Position numbers and translations under genes: made by a program. Shown here one piece after another: positions 1 to 7,102 of a stretch of 19,372 bases of DNA. Source of the DNA: Mycobacteriaceae bacterium (GTDB lineage: Bacteria > Actinomycetota > Actinomycetes > Mycobacteriales > Mycobacteriaceae); contig JABFVX010000104.1 in assembly GCA_013362555.1 (NCBI GenBank), positions 1-19,372 on the forward strand, read 5' to 3'. Position 1 is the stretch's first letter. Each line of letters opens with the position of its first letter. The notes under the pieces were generated by a model. That model ran no database searches, was not told where the DNA came from, and saw only the letters and a list, made by a program, of their open reading frames with translations.

Positions 1-1000
1 TCGGAACGACGAACGGATCCAGGTTCAGCTCCCGCAACGCTCGCCGGAAGCCCGGCATCTGGTCGAGCGCCAACTGGCGCATCCAGATCGCCGCGTCGGT
101 TTCGGCGTTTCTGATTCTGGCGTCGACGTCGCGATAGGCCTCGATCGCGGCCGAGAGCGCGTTGCGCCGGTCCGCCGGTCCGGGCAGTCGCGCGATCAGC
201 TCCGGGTGTTGCACCAATGCGTCCCAACCGAATTCGATATCCGGCGCGCCTGTCAGCAGCTGTCGAACCGACTCCAGTGCGGCGGACCGTTCGGCTTCCC
301 ACCCGAGCCGCGAACGCCCGACGTCGATCGCCTCGTTCTCGATGTTGTCCAGCCGCGCGATCATGTCCTCATGCCACGCGCCGCGCCCCCGGCTGTCGAA
401 CTCGGCGCGCAACCCGTCGAGATTGCGCCTGATCTGTGCCATGTCGATCGGCGCGGCCGGGTCGATCCATTCCAGACCGAACATGGTTATCCGGTTCCAG
501 AGGTGTTCGGCGAATGTGCTGCTCGACCCGCCTGCGCTGTGAGTACCGCTGTTGTCGATGCCGGACAGTGCCTTGATTGCGTCGATCATCACGTTGCCCT
601 CATGCCGGTCGACGTGGCGCGCCAAATAGTCGAGAAAGCCGATCAGCCTGCCGTCGCGCATGTCGTGCAGCGCGGCGAGCAAGACCTTCTTGAGGTGTAT
701 TTCGTCGCCTTTGCGCGCATCGACATCGACCAGGTTCCTGACAAGGTCCGCACCGCTCAGACCGGGGATGTATTCGACGTAGACCAGGGTTGGCTCGGCA
801 AGGTGGATCGCGGGAACCCGAGCGCCGATCGCGCCCGCCACGAACCAGGTCAGAATCTCGGCGTCGGCGTGTTGCGGATCGCGGACCTTCTTGCGGACCA
901 CCACGAAGTCGTCGTTGTAGATGATCTTGTCCACCTGGTAGGCGGCGTTCGGATCATTACTGACCTGCAGCAGTTCCACCGAGGCCGTGCCCGAGGCCAT
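1..1000 (-). other. Kinase-fold module (PI3/4-kinase or HipA-like), in frame with the toxin; could also be its own gene from ATG 1000
   Basis: Numbering from the ATG at 1000, the module shows a lysine pair at K37/K38 in a VVRKKV strand, a likely C-helix Glu (E48), and a hinge-like VEYIPG. The catalytic-loop-like motif DRHEGN spans D131 to N136, and GIDNS (D149) sits where a DFG Asp is expected. DRHxGN is the form seen in PI3/4-kinase and HipA-type folds rather than in Hanks kinases. About 150 helical, charged residues follow and continue past the window edge. The frame is the same as the upstream toxin frame and has no intervening stop. The first in-frame ATG (1000) lies 38 nt after the immunity gene's stop codon and has only a poorly spaced GCGAGG before it. 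Independent translation is therefore possible by coupling but is not well supported. The substrate is unknown. Confidence 0.55.
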
Positions 1001-3784
1001 GGCCTCGCGCAGCCGTTCGGAGAACGCGGATGGGGTGGTTAACTCGGCGGCACGTGGATCCGCAGGCCCTGGATCCGGCCCTGGTCCCTCGCCTCGCTGT
1101 ACTGCTCCATGACCATCGACAGCGGGATGCTGGGGTGTTCGGTCACCACTCCGGTCCGGTCGATGATGAGGTTCGGCCGCCCGATCGGAACGTCGTGTGT
1201 CGGTGACGCTGTCGTCGTCTCGACCGCCCAGCCGTGCCGGAATGGGATCAGGAGCACCGGTTCCGAGGCGCCCAGCAGACGTTGGGCGAGCCGGGTCGCT
1301 TGGTCGAGGGTGATGGGGGCTTGCGAGGCCATGGAATTCTCCTTCGGGGAGGCGCCGTGGAACGAGTACGTAACTGATTTCACCGGTCTGTTTGACATAG
1401 GGCGGCGGCGGGTGGTCCCAGGTTCTGCCGTTTTGCGGGTCCCACCAGATCGGCCCTTTCGAATCATGCGGATAGACGACCACGAAGAAATGTCGTAGGC
1501 CGGACCATTGAATGCGGCCATCGTCTGTGTATACGAGACTGCCGTCACGGTACTTGGCGAAACTCACGTCCAGAATGGCGGCAGCGCCAGGTCCCGACCT
1601 GGCGACAGCGTCGTGAATCCGATCGTAACGGTATGAAACCAGCAGTTGACGGGCTTCCGGGCCGAGGTATTGGTCGGCAAGGCTGAACGGATGGACCCAG
1701 CGTCCTCGATGCCCAAGCCAGGCATTCACACGGTCGACGCCACCGACTTCGCCGCCTTGTTCGAAGAGGGGTGTACCGTCCGGCCCGAGTTCGAAATACC
1801 GGGGCGCGGCGACTCGCGGTACGCCCTGGTACGTGGACAGTCCCGACAAGGCGCAGTCGACGCAGTTGCGCGCCCGCCCCGGCTGCTCGATCCCACCGGC
1901 GTTGACGAGCTGTCCGTATGGGTGCGTCATCGGATTGGCGCCGATCGCATAGGTGCCGTCGGGAAGACGCAGGCAATCTTCCAGCGTGCGCTGGTCCTTC
2001 GGATCGATCGGAGCGAATCCGCCCGGTCCCTGTTGGCGGGAGTCCGCCACGTCGGATGCGAACTCGGCATCGGCGAGTCCGCCGAGAGCGCTGCCGGGTT
2101 GAGCAGCAGCGTCGAGGTTCGTGTTGTCGAGCCGATCCGGCGCGATGGGAACCTCGTGCACCAGCATCGCGCTCGGATTGATCACGACGATCTTCGCCTC
2201 GGGTCCACTCGGCGTGGGGGGCGAATCGAGGTAGGCGTCAAAGCCTTTGGCTGCGGCGTAGAGCAAGGGATCGGCCACGATCGCGGCGCGGGCATGCAGT
2301 TGTGCGCGCAACTTGGCGGTGTTGGCGTTGTTGGGCTGTTCGCCGAGGCGGTGCAGTGCGGCTGCAAGCGATTCGAAGTCTCGGTTCTGCCTGCCGAGCA
2401 GCTGATCCGACGTGATCACCCGGGCATCCGGATGGAACGTCACGCGCAGCATCGACGTGGCTGACCGCGGCCCGGCACGGACCGCGTCACGGTCGGTGGT
2501 CGATAGGACCGTCCCAGGCACGATGCCACTTTCGGCGCCCGCATGGCCTGCGACGAGCATGCCTTCGCGGCCCACCACGGCGCTGGTCTCTTCGAAGGCC
2601 GCCGCATCGATCGTCTTCGCGAGACCGGAGAATCCTTGCCGCCGAATGATTTCGGCGAACGTCGCGTCCCGGTCGAACTGGCCCGCGTGCTCGCGTTCAC
2701 CGAGTTCGGTGGTGATATCGCGACCCGGAGTCGGCCGGGTCGGCGGTGCGCCGCTGATGAGAGCGGGCAGGGCGAGCGGCCGCAGTCCCGCCATTGCTGT
2801 GGTGTGACGAGGCTGGAACGCATGCGGCGTGCTGCCGAGCGCGCCGCCGAGCAGTCCGGTCAGGAAACCGGTTCGCAATTCCTCGGGTGCGGCGGTCATA
2901 CGGCCGTTCAGCAGTGCGGCTGGTCCGTCGCGGTATACGGTGGTCGCCGCCGCGGCGGCGAGCGCACCGAGCACGCCGCCCGTCGCGCCGCTCGCCGTGC
3001 CGAGCAGCACGGCCCCGGACGCGGTCGCCATGAACCTGCCGACACGGGTATCACCGAGCCGGGCAGGCGCCACCAGCTTGCTCACCGGACGCGACAGTCC
3101 GAGTGCGGTGCCCGCGCCCGCGAGGGCGCCGATCGCGCCGCTGATGCCCGACACCACAACGGGCTCCCAGTCGATGCCGTCCCGGTGGCCCTTGTGCAGC
3201 TGCCACAGCTGGATTCCCAGCGGCGCCGCAGCGCCGAGTCCGCCGCCGATCGCGGTGGAGGCCAGCACCATGGTGGCGCGCTTGGCGTTCTCGCGTACAC
3301 CGAAGGTGGCGATGAGCTGGACGATCTTATGCCAGGCCACCCGCCAGGCGGACCTGGCCGCGGTGCGGTGCGCGGTGGCTGCGACCAGGCCTGTCCCGCC
3401 GGCGAACGACAGGTAGACGTCGGCTGTCAGCTGGGCGGCGGTGACGACTCCGATAGCCCGCCAGGTCAGCAGCGCGAGCTCGATACCGGCCGCGGTCTCC
3501 CGGCACACCAGCCCGAGACTCTGACAGTACGCGCCAACCTCCCGTTGGCATGCCGCCTGCCCGTGGGCTTGGTCGGCCATCGCTCGGGCGACCGCGCCCC
3601 GCGCGCCTGCGGCGACGCTGACTTGCGCGAGCTTTTCACAGCGTTTCGCGAATTCCTGCCACCGCTCGGCGGAGTCCATCCAGCTCTTGCTCACCCGACG
3701 CAAATCATCCGGTTCGCCACGGGGCGCCGGGCCGAGAATGGCCTCAACGATGGGCATCAACCAGCTGTCCGCAGTGCCCACCAT
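1..3784 (-). CDS. Giant multidomain polymorphic toxin: WXG-like head, ART-like segment, Tox-PL papain-fold toxin, kinase-like C-terminus (partial)
   Basis: The frame is open from 3784 to the window edge, so the gene is 3'-truncated (at least 1261 aa). Residues about 1-80 are helical with two Trp and resemble WXG/ESX-type heads. Residues about 95-330 are Gly/Ala-rich hydrophobic stretches, like the pre-toxin region of exported toxins. Residues about 360-550 resemble an ADP-ribosyltransferase fold without an obvious catalytic Arg. Residues about 620-815 are a Tox-PL domain: the NCVDC motif gives C641, then H765 in RHFFVVVY and D782 in WWDPQNG. This family comprises papain-fold peptidases and glutamine deamidases. 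Residues 818-928 are Pro/Arg/Asp/His-rich with poor third-position GC, where the frame crosses the nested immunity gene. From residue 929 a kinase-like module follows. The role is probably interbacterial or host-directed toxicity. The start is uncertain: ATG 3784 or GTG 3790, with no strong Shine-Dalgarno sequence. A lost stop or a sequence error near 1340 could explain the fusion. Confidence 0.72.
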   Translation of the reverse strand, partial: MVGTADSWLMPIVEAILGPAPRGEPDDLRRVSKSWMDSAERWQEFAKRCEKLAQVSVAAGARGAVARAMADQAHGQAACQREVGAYCQSLGLVCRETAAGIELALLTWRAIGVVTAAQLTADVYLSFAGGTGLVAATAHRTAARSAWRVAWHKIVQLIATFGVRENAKRATMVLASTAIGGGLGAAAPLGIQLWQLHKGHRDGIDWEPVVVSGISGAIGALAGAGTALGLSRPVSKLVAPARLGDTRVGRFMATASGAVLLGTASGATGGVLGALAAAAATTVYRDGPAALLNGRMTAAPEELRTGFLTGLLGGALGSTPHAFQPRHTTAMAGLRPLALPALISGAPPTRPTPGRDITTELGEREHAGQFDRDATFAEIIRRQGFSGLAKTIDAAAFEETSAVVGREGMLVAGHAGAESGIVPGTVLSTTDRDAVRAGPRSATSMLRVTFHPDARVITSDQLLGRQNRDFESLAAALHRLGEQPNNANTAKLRAQLHARAAIVADPLLYAAAKGFDAYLDSPPTPSGPEAKIVVINPSAMLVHEVPIAPDRLDNTNLDAAAQPGSALGGLADAEFASDVADSRQQGPGGFAPIDPKDQRTLEDCLRLPDGTYAIGANPMTHPYGQLVNAGGIEQPGRARNCVDCALSGLSTYQGVPRVAAPRYFELGPDGTPLFEQGGEVGGVDRVNAWLGHRGRWVHPFSLADQYLGPEARQLLVSYRYDRIHDAVARSGPGAAAILDVSFAKYRDGSLVYTDDGRIQWSGLRHFFVVVYPHDSKGPIWWDPQNGRTWDHPPPPYVKQTGEISYVLVPRRLPEGEFHGLASPHHPRPSDPARPTSAGRLGTGAPDPIPARLGGRDDDSVTDTRRSDRAAEPHHRPDRSGDRTPQHPAVDGHGAVQRGEGPGPDPGPADPRAAELTTPSAFSERLREAMASGTASVELLQVSNDPNAAYQVDKIIYNDDFVVVRKKVRDPQHADAEILTWFVAGAIGARVPAIHLAEPTLVYVEYIPGLSGADLVRNLVDVDARKGDEIHLKKVLLAALHDMRDGRLIGFLDYLARHVDRHEGNVMIDAIKALSGIDNSGTHSAGGSSSTFAEHLWNRITMFGLEWIDPAAPIDMAQIRRNLDGLRAEFDSRGRGAWHEDMIARLDNIENEAIDVGRSRLGWEAERSAALESVRQLLTGAPDIEFGWDALVQHPELIARLPGPADRRNALSAAIEAYRDVDARIRNAETDAAIWMRQLALDQMPGFRRALRELNLDPFVVP
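1039..1332 (-). CDS. YrhB/Imm35-like immunity protein, nested inside the toxin-kinase frame
   Basis: This 97-aa protein begins MASQAPITLDQATRLAQ and contains a Trp-Ala-Val-Glu strand followed by GRPNLIIDRTGVV. That layout (an N-terminal ITLDQA helix, then a strand pair leading to a 'P-x-hydrophobic-Asp-Arg-x-Gly' turn) is what I associate with the YrhB/Imm35 family, which often sits next to Tox-PL toxins. AAGGAG (1339-1344) with a 6-nt spacer fixes the start. The frame is open further upstream, but that part overlaps the well-supported toxin domain. Third-position GC is high in this frame and lower in the toxin frame over the same bases, so this is the selected frame here. It would protect the producer by binding the Tox-PL domain. 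The family call is from motif memory and is moderately confident. Confidence 0.7.
   Translation of the reverse strand: MASQAPITLDQATRLAQRLLGASEPVLLIPFRHGWAVETTTASPTHDVPIGRPNLIIDRTGVVTEHPSIPLSMVMEQYSEARDQGRIQGLRIHVPPS
1339..1344 (-). promoter_or_regulatory. Strong ribosome binding site of the nested immunity gene
   Basis: On the minus strand AAGGAG is followed by six bases and then ATGG. It is the best Shine-Dalgarno sequence in the accessory region and lies inside the last codons of the toxin domain. It decides the immunity start at 1332 and would allow translation independent of, or coupled to, the overlapping toxin frame. Confidence 0.75.
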
Positions 3785-3825
3785 GGCCACAGCGTGCTGA
3801 TCGGCCTGCGCGGAAACATCGGGCG

Positions 3826-3831
3826 AAGCTA
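3826..3831 (-). promoter_or_regulatory. Candidate -10 box (TAGCTT) of the toxin gene
   Basis: A TANNNT hexamer lies 35-40 nt upstream of the probable toxin start on the minus strand, in the divergent gap between the toxin and the APH-like gene. No convincing -35 box is visible. It would place transcription start near 3819 and give a short leader. This is a weak call based on position and pattern only. Confidence 0.25.
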
Positions 3832-4038
3832 GGGTGTGCCTAGGTGCCTCGTAGGGGTTTGGTCTGGATCGCCTGGTTTCGCGTGGCGATTTCCGAGCTG
3901 CGAACTGCTGTTATCGCCTATCTTGCGCCTGCGTGGGTTTCGGCCCGCGCAGGTAGGGAAATCCCGAGTCTGTCCGGGGCGACACGGTCCCGCTCCGGAA
4001 GGGGTTTGTCGATCGGCGCTGCGGGGAAACCGAACGGC

Positions 4039-4926
4039 GTGAAGCCGCTGGAGACCGGGCCCGCCGAAATTGTCGCCCGCAACTTGGAACATCCGCCGTC
4101 CGGCCCGGTTCGGCTCGTCGGGGAGGGCATCGACCACGTCGTCTACAGCGTCGGCGAACAGTTGCTGGTGCGACAAGGCAAGCCGCACAGGGCACGCGCC
4201 CGCGACCAGACCATGCGCGAAGCCGTCCTGCTGACCCTGATGCGCAAGATCTCCCCGCTCCCGGTGCCCCGCCTGGCTTTCGTGGACACGGTTCGAGATA
4301 GCCTCGGCTACCACCGCCTTCCGGGAGTGCCGGCGTTGGAGATCCCCGCCCCGGACCGCGAAGGGTGGGCCGTCAGTCTCGGCCACGCACTCGGCACGCT
4401 GCTCAACGCCCTGCATACCACCGATCCCGATACCGTCAGCGCGGTCGTGGACACCGACTCCACGCCTATCGACGCCTGGCTCGACGAAGCACGCCGCAAC
4501 TACCGTGCGGTCTGCGCGGTCGTGCCGCCGGGACGTCAGGACGCCGCCGAGGCGTTCCTGTCCACCGCACCTCCGGCGCCCGCCCCCCGGCTTGTCTTCT
4601 CCCACAACGACCTCGGCATCGAACACGTGCTCGTCAACCCGCGCGACGGCGGCATCGTCGGCATCATCGACTGGACCGACGCCGCCATCACGGACCCGGC
4701 CGCCGACTTCGGACGCCTGCTGCGCGACCTCGGCCCCAATGCCCTGGACCGGGCTTTGGCCTCCTACAGCGGCGCCTCACACGATCCGGTCCTGATGGAC
4801 CGCATCTGGTTCTTCGCCCGCTGCACCGCCCTGGAAGACCTCGCCTACGGCCTGGAACACCACCGCCTCACCTATGTCTCCAACTCCCTCGGCTCCCTCG
4901 GCCACCTCTTCCCCATCACCCTCTGA
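4039..4926 (+). CDS. Aminoglycoside phosphotransferase-fold (APH/choline kinase superfamily) protein
   Basis: This is a 295-aa protein if begun at GTG 4039. The same frame stays open back to an ATG at 3844, but the extra residues are low-complexity and unlike the family. Residues 27-46 form the nucleotide-binding loop and Lys/Arg strand region (GEGIDHVVYSVGEQLLVRQ). Residues 189-199 give the Brenner catalytic motif HNDLGIEHVLV, with catalytic D191 and His196 where most members have the metal-binding Asn. D211 in GIIDWTDA is the second metal ligand. The protein probably phosphorylates a small-molecule hydroxyl; the substrate cannot be read from sequence, and no antibiotic resistance should be assumed. 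It is divergent from the toxin gene and convergent with sufT, with a hairpin between. No strong Shine-Dalgarno sequence is visible. Confidence 0.8.
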   Translation: MKPLETGPAEIVARNLEHPPSGPVRLVGEGIDHVVYSVGEQLLVRQGKPHRARARDQTMREAVLLTLMRKISPLPVPRLAFVDTVRDSLGYHRLPGVPALEIPAPDREGWAVSLGHALGTLLNALHTTDPDTVSAVVDTDSTPIDAWLDEARRNYRAVCAVVPPGRQDAAEAFLSTAPPAPAPRLVFSHNDLGIEHVLVNPRDGGIVGIIDWTDAAITDPAADFGRLLRDLGPNALDRALASYSGASHDPVLMDRIWFFARCTALEDLAYGLEHHRLTYVSNSLGSLGHLFPITL

Positions 4927-4936
4927 CCAAGAACAC

Positions 4937-4987
4937 TCCGGAATGACCCATGACGTGCGCTGGGCGCACGTCATGGGTCATTCCGGA
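4937..4987. terminator. Intergenic hairpin copy 1 (24-bp perfect stem, TGG loop)
   Basis: The arms 4937-4960 and 4964-4987 are perfectly complementary around a 3-nt loop. The hairpin fills the gap between two convergent stop codons (4926 plus, 5003 minus) and carries the CCCATGACGTGCG core shared with copies at 13169 and 16434. It has no T-tract, as is usual for actinobacterial terminators. It is probably a bidirectional terminator of a dispersed repeat family. Confidence 0.75.
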
Positions 4988-5002
4988 AGGGGTGGAGTCT
5001 GT

Positions 5003-5347
5003 TCAGACCGTGAAGCCGAGGGCGCGGAGCTGTTCGCGGCCGTCCTCGGTGATCTTGTCCGGCCCCCACGGGGGCATCCAGACCCAGTTGATCTTCATGT
5101 CCTCGACGAGCCCGCTGCGCACCAAGGCATTTCGGGACTGGTCTTCGATGACGTCGGTGAGCGGGCACGCTGCCGACGTGAGGGTCATGTCGATCAGGGC
5201 TACTTTGGTCTCGCCCTCGTCGGCGACCTTGATGTCGTACACCAAGCCCAGATCCACGACATTGATGCCGAGCTCGGGGTCGACCACGTCGCGCATGGCC
5301 TCTTCGATCTCGTCGGCCAGCTGCCCCGCGACCTGCTCGTCGGTCAT
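5003..5347 (-). CDS. sufT: SufT/MIP18-family (DUF59) metal-sulfur cluster assembly protein
   Basis: This 114-aa protein has the family signature DPELGINVVDLGLVYDI at residues 23-39 and the conserved cysteine C61 in the LTSAACPLTD segment, followed by the C-terminal WMPPWGPDKIT motif. Family members act in Fe-S cluster maturation, probably in transfer of clusters to targets. Its ATG overlaps the sufU stop by 4 nt (ATGA), and GAGGAGG sits upstream, so it is the last gene of the suf operon. Its length matches the family and its position equals that of Rv1466 in M. tuberculosis. The stop is followed by the hairpin at 4937-4987. Confidence 0.92.
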   Translation of the reverse strand: MTDEQVAGQLADEIEEAMRDVVDPELGINVVDLGLVYDIKVADEGETKVALIDMTLTSAACPLTDVIEDQSRNALVRSGLVEDMKINWVWMPPWGPDKITEDGREQLRALGFTV

Positions 5348-5793
5348 GATGCCCGTTCCTCCTCGGTTCGAACGACGGCGTCCTTGAACGCCATCCAGCC
5401 CAGCAGCGCGCATTTCACGCGGGCCGGGTATTTGGCGACGCCCGCGAACGCGATGCCGTCGCCGATGACGTCCTCGTCTCCCTCGACCGTACCGCGACTG
5501 CCGATCATCTCGTTGAACGCGTCCACGGTCCGCAACGCGACCGCCACCGGCAGCCCCACCACCTGGTCGTAGAGCACCGAGGTGGACGCTTGGCTGATCG
5601 AGCAGCCCTGGCCCTCGTAGGACACGTCCACCACGTTGCCGTCGGCGTCCACCGCGACCCGCAGCGTGACCTCGTCCCCGCACGTGGGGTTGACGTGGTG
5701 GACTTCGGCGCCGAACGGCTCGCGCAGACCGCGCCCGTGCGGGCGTTTGTAGTGGTCCAGGATCACCTCCTGGTACATCTGCTCCATACGCAT
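5344..5793 (-). CDS. sufU: SufU zinc-dependent sulfurtransferase / Fe-S assembly protein
   Basis: This 149-aa protein begins MRMEQMYQEVILDHYKRP, a typical SufU N-terminus. The zinc and sulfur-relay ligands are visible: C38 and D40 in NPTCGDE, C64 in GQGCSIS and C128 in RVKCALLGW. The roughly 20-residue insertion that separates SufU from IscU is present before C128. SufU accepts persulfide sulfur from the SufS cysteine and passes it to the SufBCD scaffold in the cytoplasm. The start overlaps the sufS stop by 1 nt (TGATG) and the stop overlaps the sufT start (ATGA), indicating translational coupling. Confidence 0.94.
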   Translation of the reverse strand: MRMEQMYQEVILDHYKRPHGRGLREPFGAEVHHVNPTCGDEVTLRVAVDADGNVVDVSYEGQGCSISQASTSVLYDQVVGLPVAVALRTVDAFNEMIGSRGTVEGDEDVIGDGIAFAGVAKYPARVKCALLGWMAFKDAVVRTEEERAS

Positions 5794-7097
5794 CAGTCGG
5801 AACCAGCCCTGCCTCGACGGTCGTTCGCTTCGCGCACTCCGAAGAACTCCTGGGCCTTCCGGATTCCCGCGACCAGCGCGTCCACCTCGTCGAGGGTGTT
5901 GTACGCCGCGAACGAGGCCCGCGCGGTCGCCGCCACCCCGAACCGACGGTGCAGCGGCCAGGCACAGTGGTGCCCGACCCGGATGGCCACGCCCTGGTCG
6001 TCGAGGATCTGTCCGACGTCGTGGGCGTGGATGCCGTCCACCACGAAAGACACCGCGCCGCCCCGCCCGACCGGCTCGGTCGGGCCGACGATCCGCACCC
6101 CCGCCAGCCCGCCCAGCCCTGCGAGCGTCTTCTCGACTAGCCGGTGCTCGTGCGCCGCAATGGCTTCCATGCCGAGAGAGTCGAGATAGCGCACCGCGGC
6201 GGCCAATCCGACCGTCTGGGAGACGTTCATCGAGCCCGCTTCGAAGCGCTGTGGGGCGGGAGCGTAGGTGCTGCGCTCCATGGTGACGGTCTCGATCATC
6301 GAGCCGCCGGTCAGGAACGGAGGCATGGTCGCCAACAGCTCGCGCCGCCCGTACAGCACGCCGATCCCGGAGGGCCCGAACATCTTGTGCCCGGAGAACG
6401 CGGCGAAATCGACTTCGAGCGCATGGAAGTCGACCGGCATGTGCGGGACCGACTGGCAGGCGTCGAGCACCGTCAGCGCGCCGACCGCCTTGGCCCGACG
6501 CACCAGCTCCTCGACCGGGGCGACCGCTCCGGTGACATTGGACTGGTGGGAGAAGGCGACCACCTTCACCGAATCGTCGAGCTCGAGCGAGTCCAGGTCG
6601 ATCCGGCCGTCGTCGGTGACGCCGTACCACTTCAGTGTCGCGCCGGTGCGCCGCGCCAGCTCCTGCCACGGCACCAGGTTCGCGTGGTGCTCCAGCTCGG
6701 TGACGACGACGGTGTCGCCGGGGCCGACCGGCCCGCGCCCGCCGGCCCGCTCGAACCGGTCGTCGCCGAGCACCGCCGCCACCAGGTTCAGCGACTCGGT
6801 CGCGTTCTTCGTGAACACCACCTCGTCCACCCGCGCGCCGACGAACCCGGCGATGGTCGCGCGCGCGTCCTCGTAGGCGTCGGTGGCTTCCTCGGCCAGC
6901 TGGTGCGCGCCGCGGTGCACCGCGGCGTTGGGGCCGAGCAGGAAGTCCCGCTCGGCGTCGAGCACCGGCAGCGCGCGCTGCGCGGTCGCGCCGGAATCCA
7001 GGTACACCAGCGGCTTCCCGTCCCGCACCGTGCGGTTCAGGATGGGGAAGTCCGCCCTGATCGCGGCGACGTCCAGATCGACCACCGTCCCGGTCAT
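5793..7097 (-). CDS. sufS: SufS cysteine desulfurase (class II, PLP-dependent)
   Basis: This 434-aa protein has the PLP-binding Lys at about K238 in FSGHKMFGP, preceded by HQSNVTG and DACQSVPHMPVD, which contact the cofactor. The catalytic Cys is about C378 in RVGHHCAWPL, the class II (SufS) form. It converts L-cysteine to alanine and leaves a persulfide that is handed to SufU. It begins 5 nt after the sufC stop and overlaps sufU by 1 nt. Size and motifs are normal for actinobacterial SufS. Confidence 0.95.
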   Translation of the reverse strand: MTGTVVDLDVAAIRADFPILNRTVRDGKPLVYLDSGATAQRALPVLDAERDFLLGPNAAVHRGAHQLAEEATDAYEDARATIAGFVGARVDEVVFTKNATESLNLVAAVLGDDRFERAGGRGPVGPGDTVVVTELEHHANLVPWQELARRTGATLKWYGVTDDGRIDLDSLELDDSVKVVAFSHQSNVTGAVAPVEELVRRAKAVGALTVLDACQSVPHMPVDFHALEVDFAAFSGHKMFGPSGIGVLYGRRELLATMPPFLTGGSMIETVTMERSTYAPAPQRFEAGSMNVSQTVGLAAAVRYLDSLGMEAIAAHEHRLVEKTLAGLGGLAGVRIVGPTEPVGRGGAVSFVVDGIHAHDVGQILDDQGVAIRVGHHCAWPLHRRFGVAATARASFAAYNTLDEVDALVAGIRKAQEFFGVREANDRRGRAGSD

Positions 7098-7102
7098 CGT
7101 GA

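Noticed and set aside
1333..1548. A 72-residue N-terminal extension of the immunity protein from ATG 1548
   Set aside because: It lies over the conserved end of the Tox-PL domain in another frame, while AAGGAG six bases before ATG 1332 sets the start.
3757..3819. A 20-codon leaderless upstream ORF (ATG 3819, TAGCTT at -12 to -7) ending TGATG on an in-frame toxin ATG at 3757
   Set aside because: The geometry is striking, but starting the toxin at 3757 would drop the SWL residues that belong to the conserved head. A chance TANNNT plus ATG is plausible, so I kept only the -10 as a weak call.
2543..3832. A 429-codon plus-strand open frame opposite the toxin gene
   Set aside because: The composition is Arg/Gly/Ala-rich with no motif, and the minus strand has clear domain motifs over the same bases.
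3844..4038. A 65-codon N-terminal extension of the APH-like protein from ATG 3844
   Set aside because: The extra residues are Arg/Ala/Ser-rich without similarity to APH N-termini. The family-typical start aligns with GTG 4039.
3829..4626. A 265-codon minus-strand frame opposite the APH-like gene
   Set aside because: It is antisense to a gene with intact HND and DW motifs and has no recognisable domain of its own.
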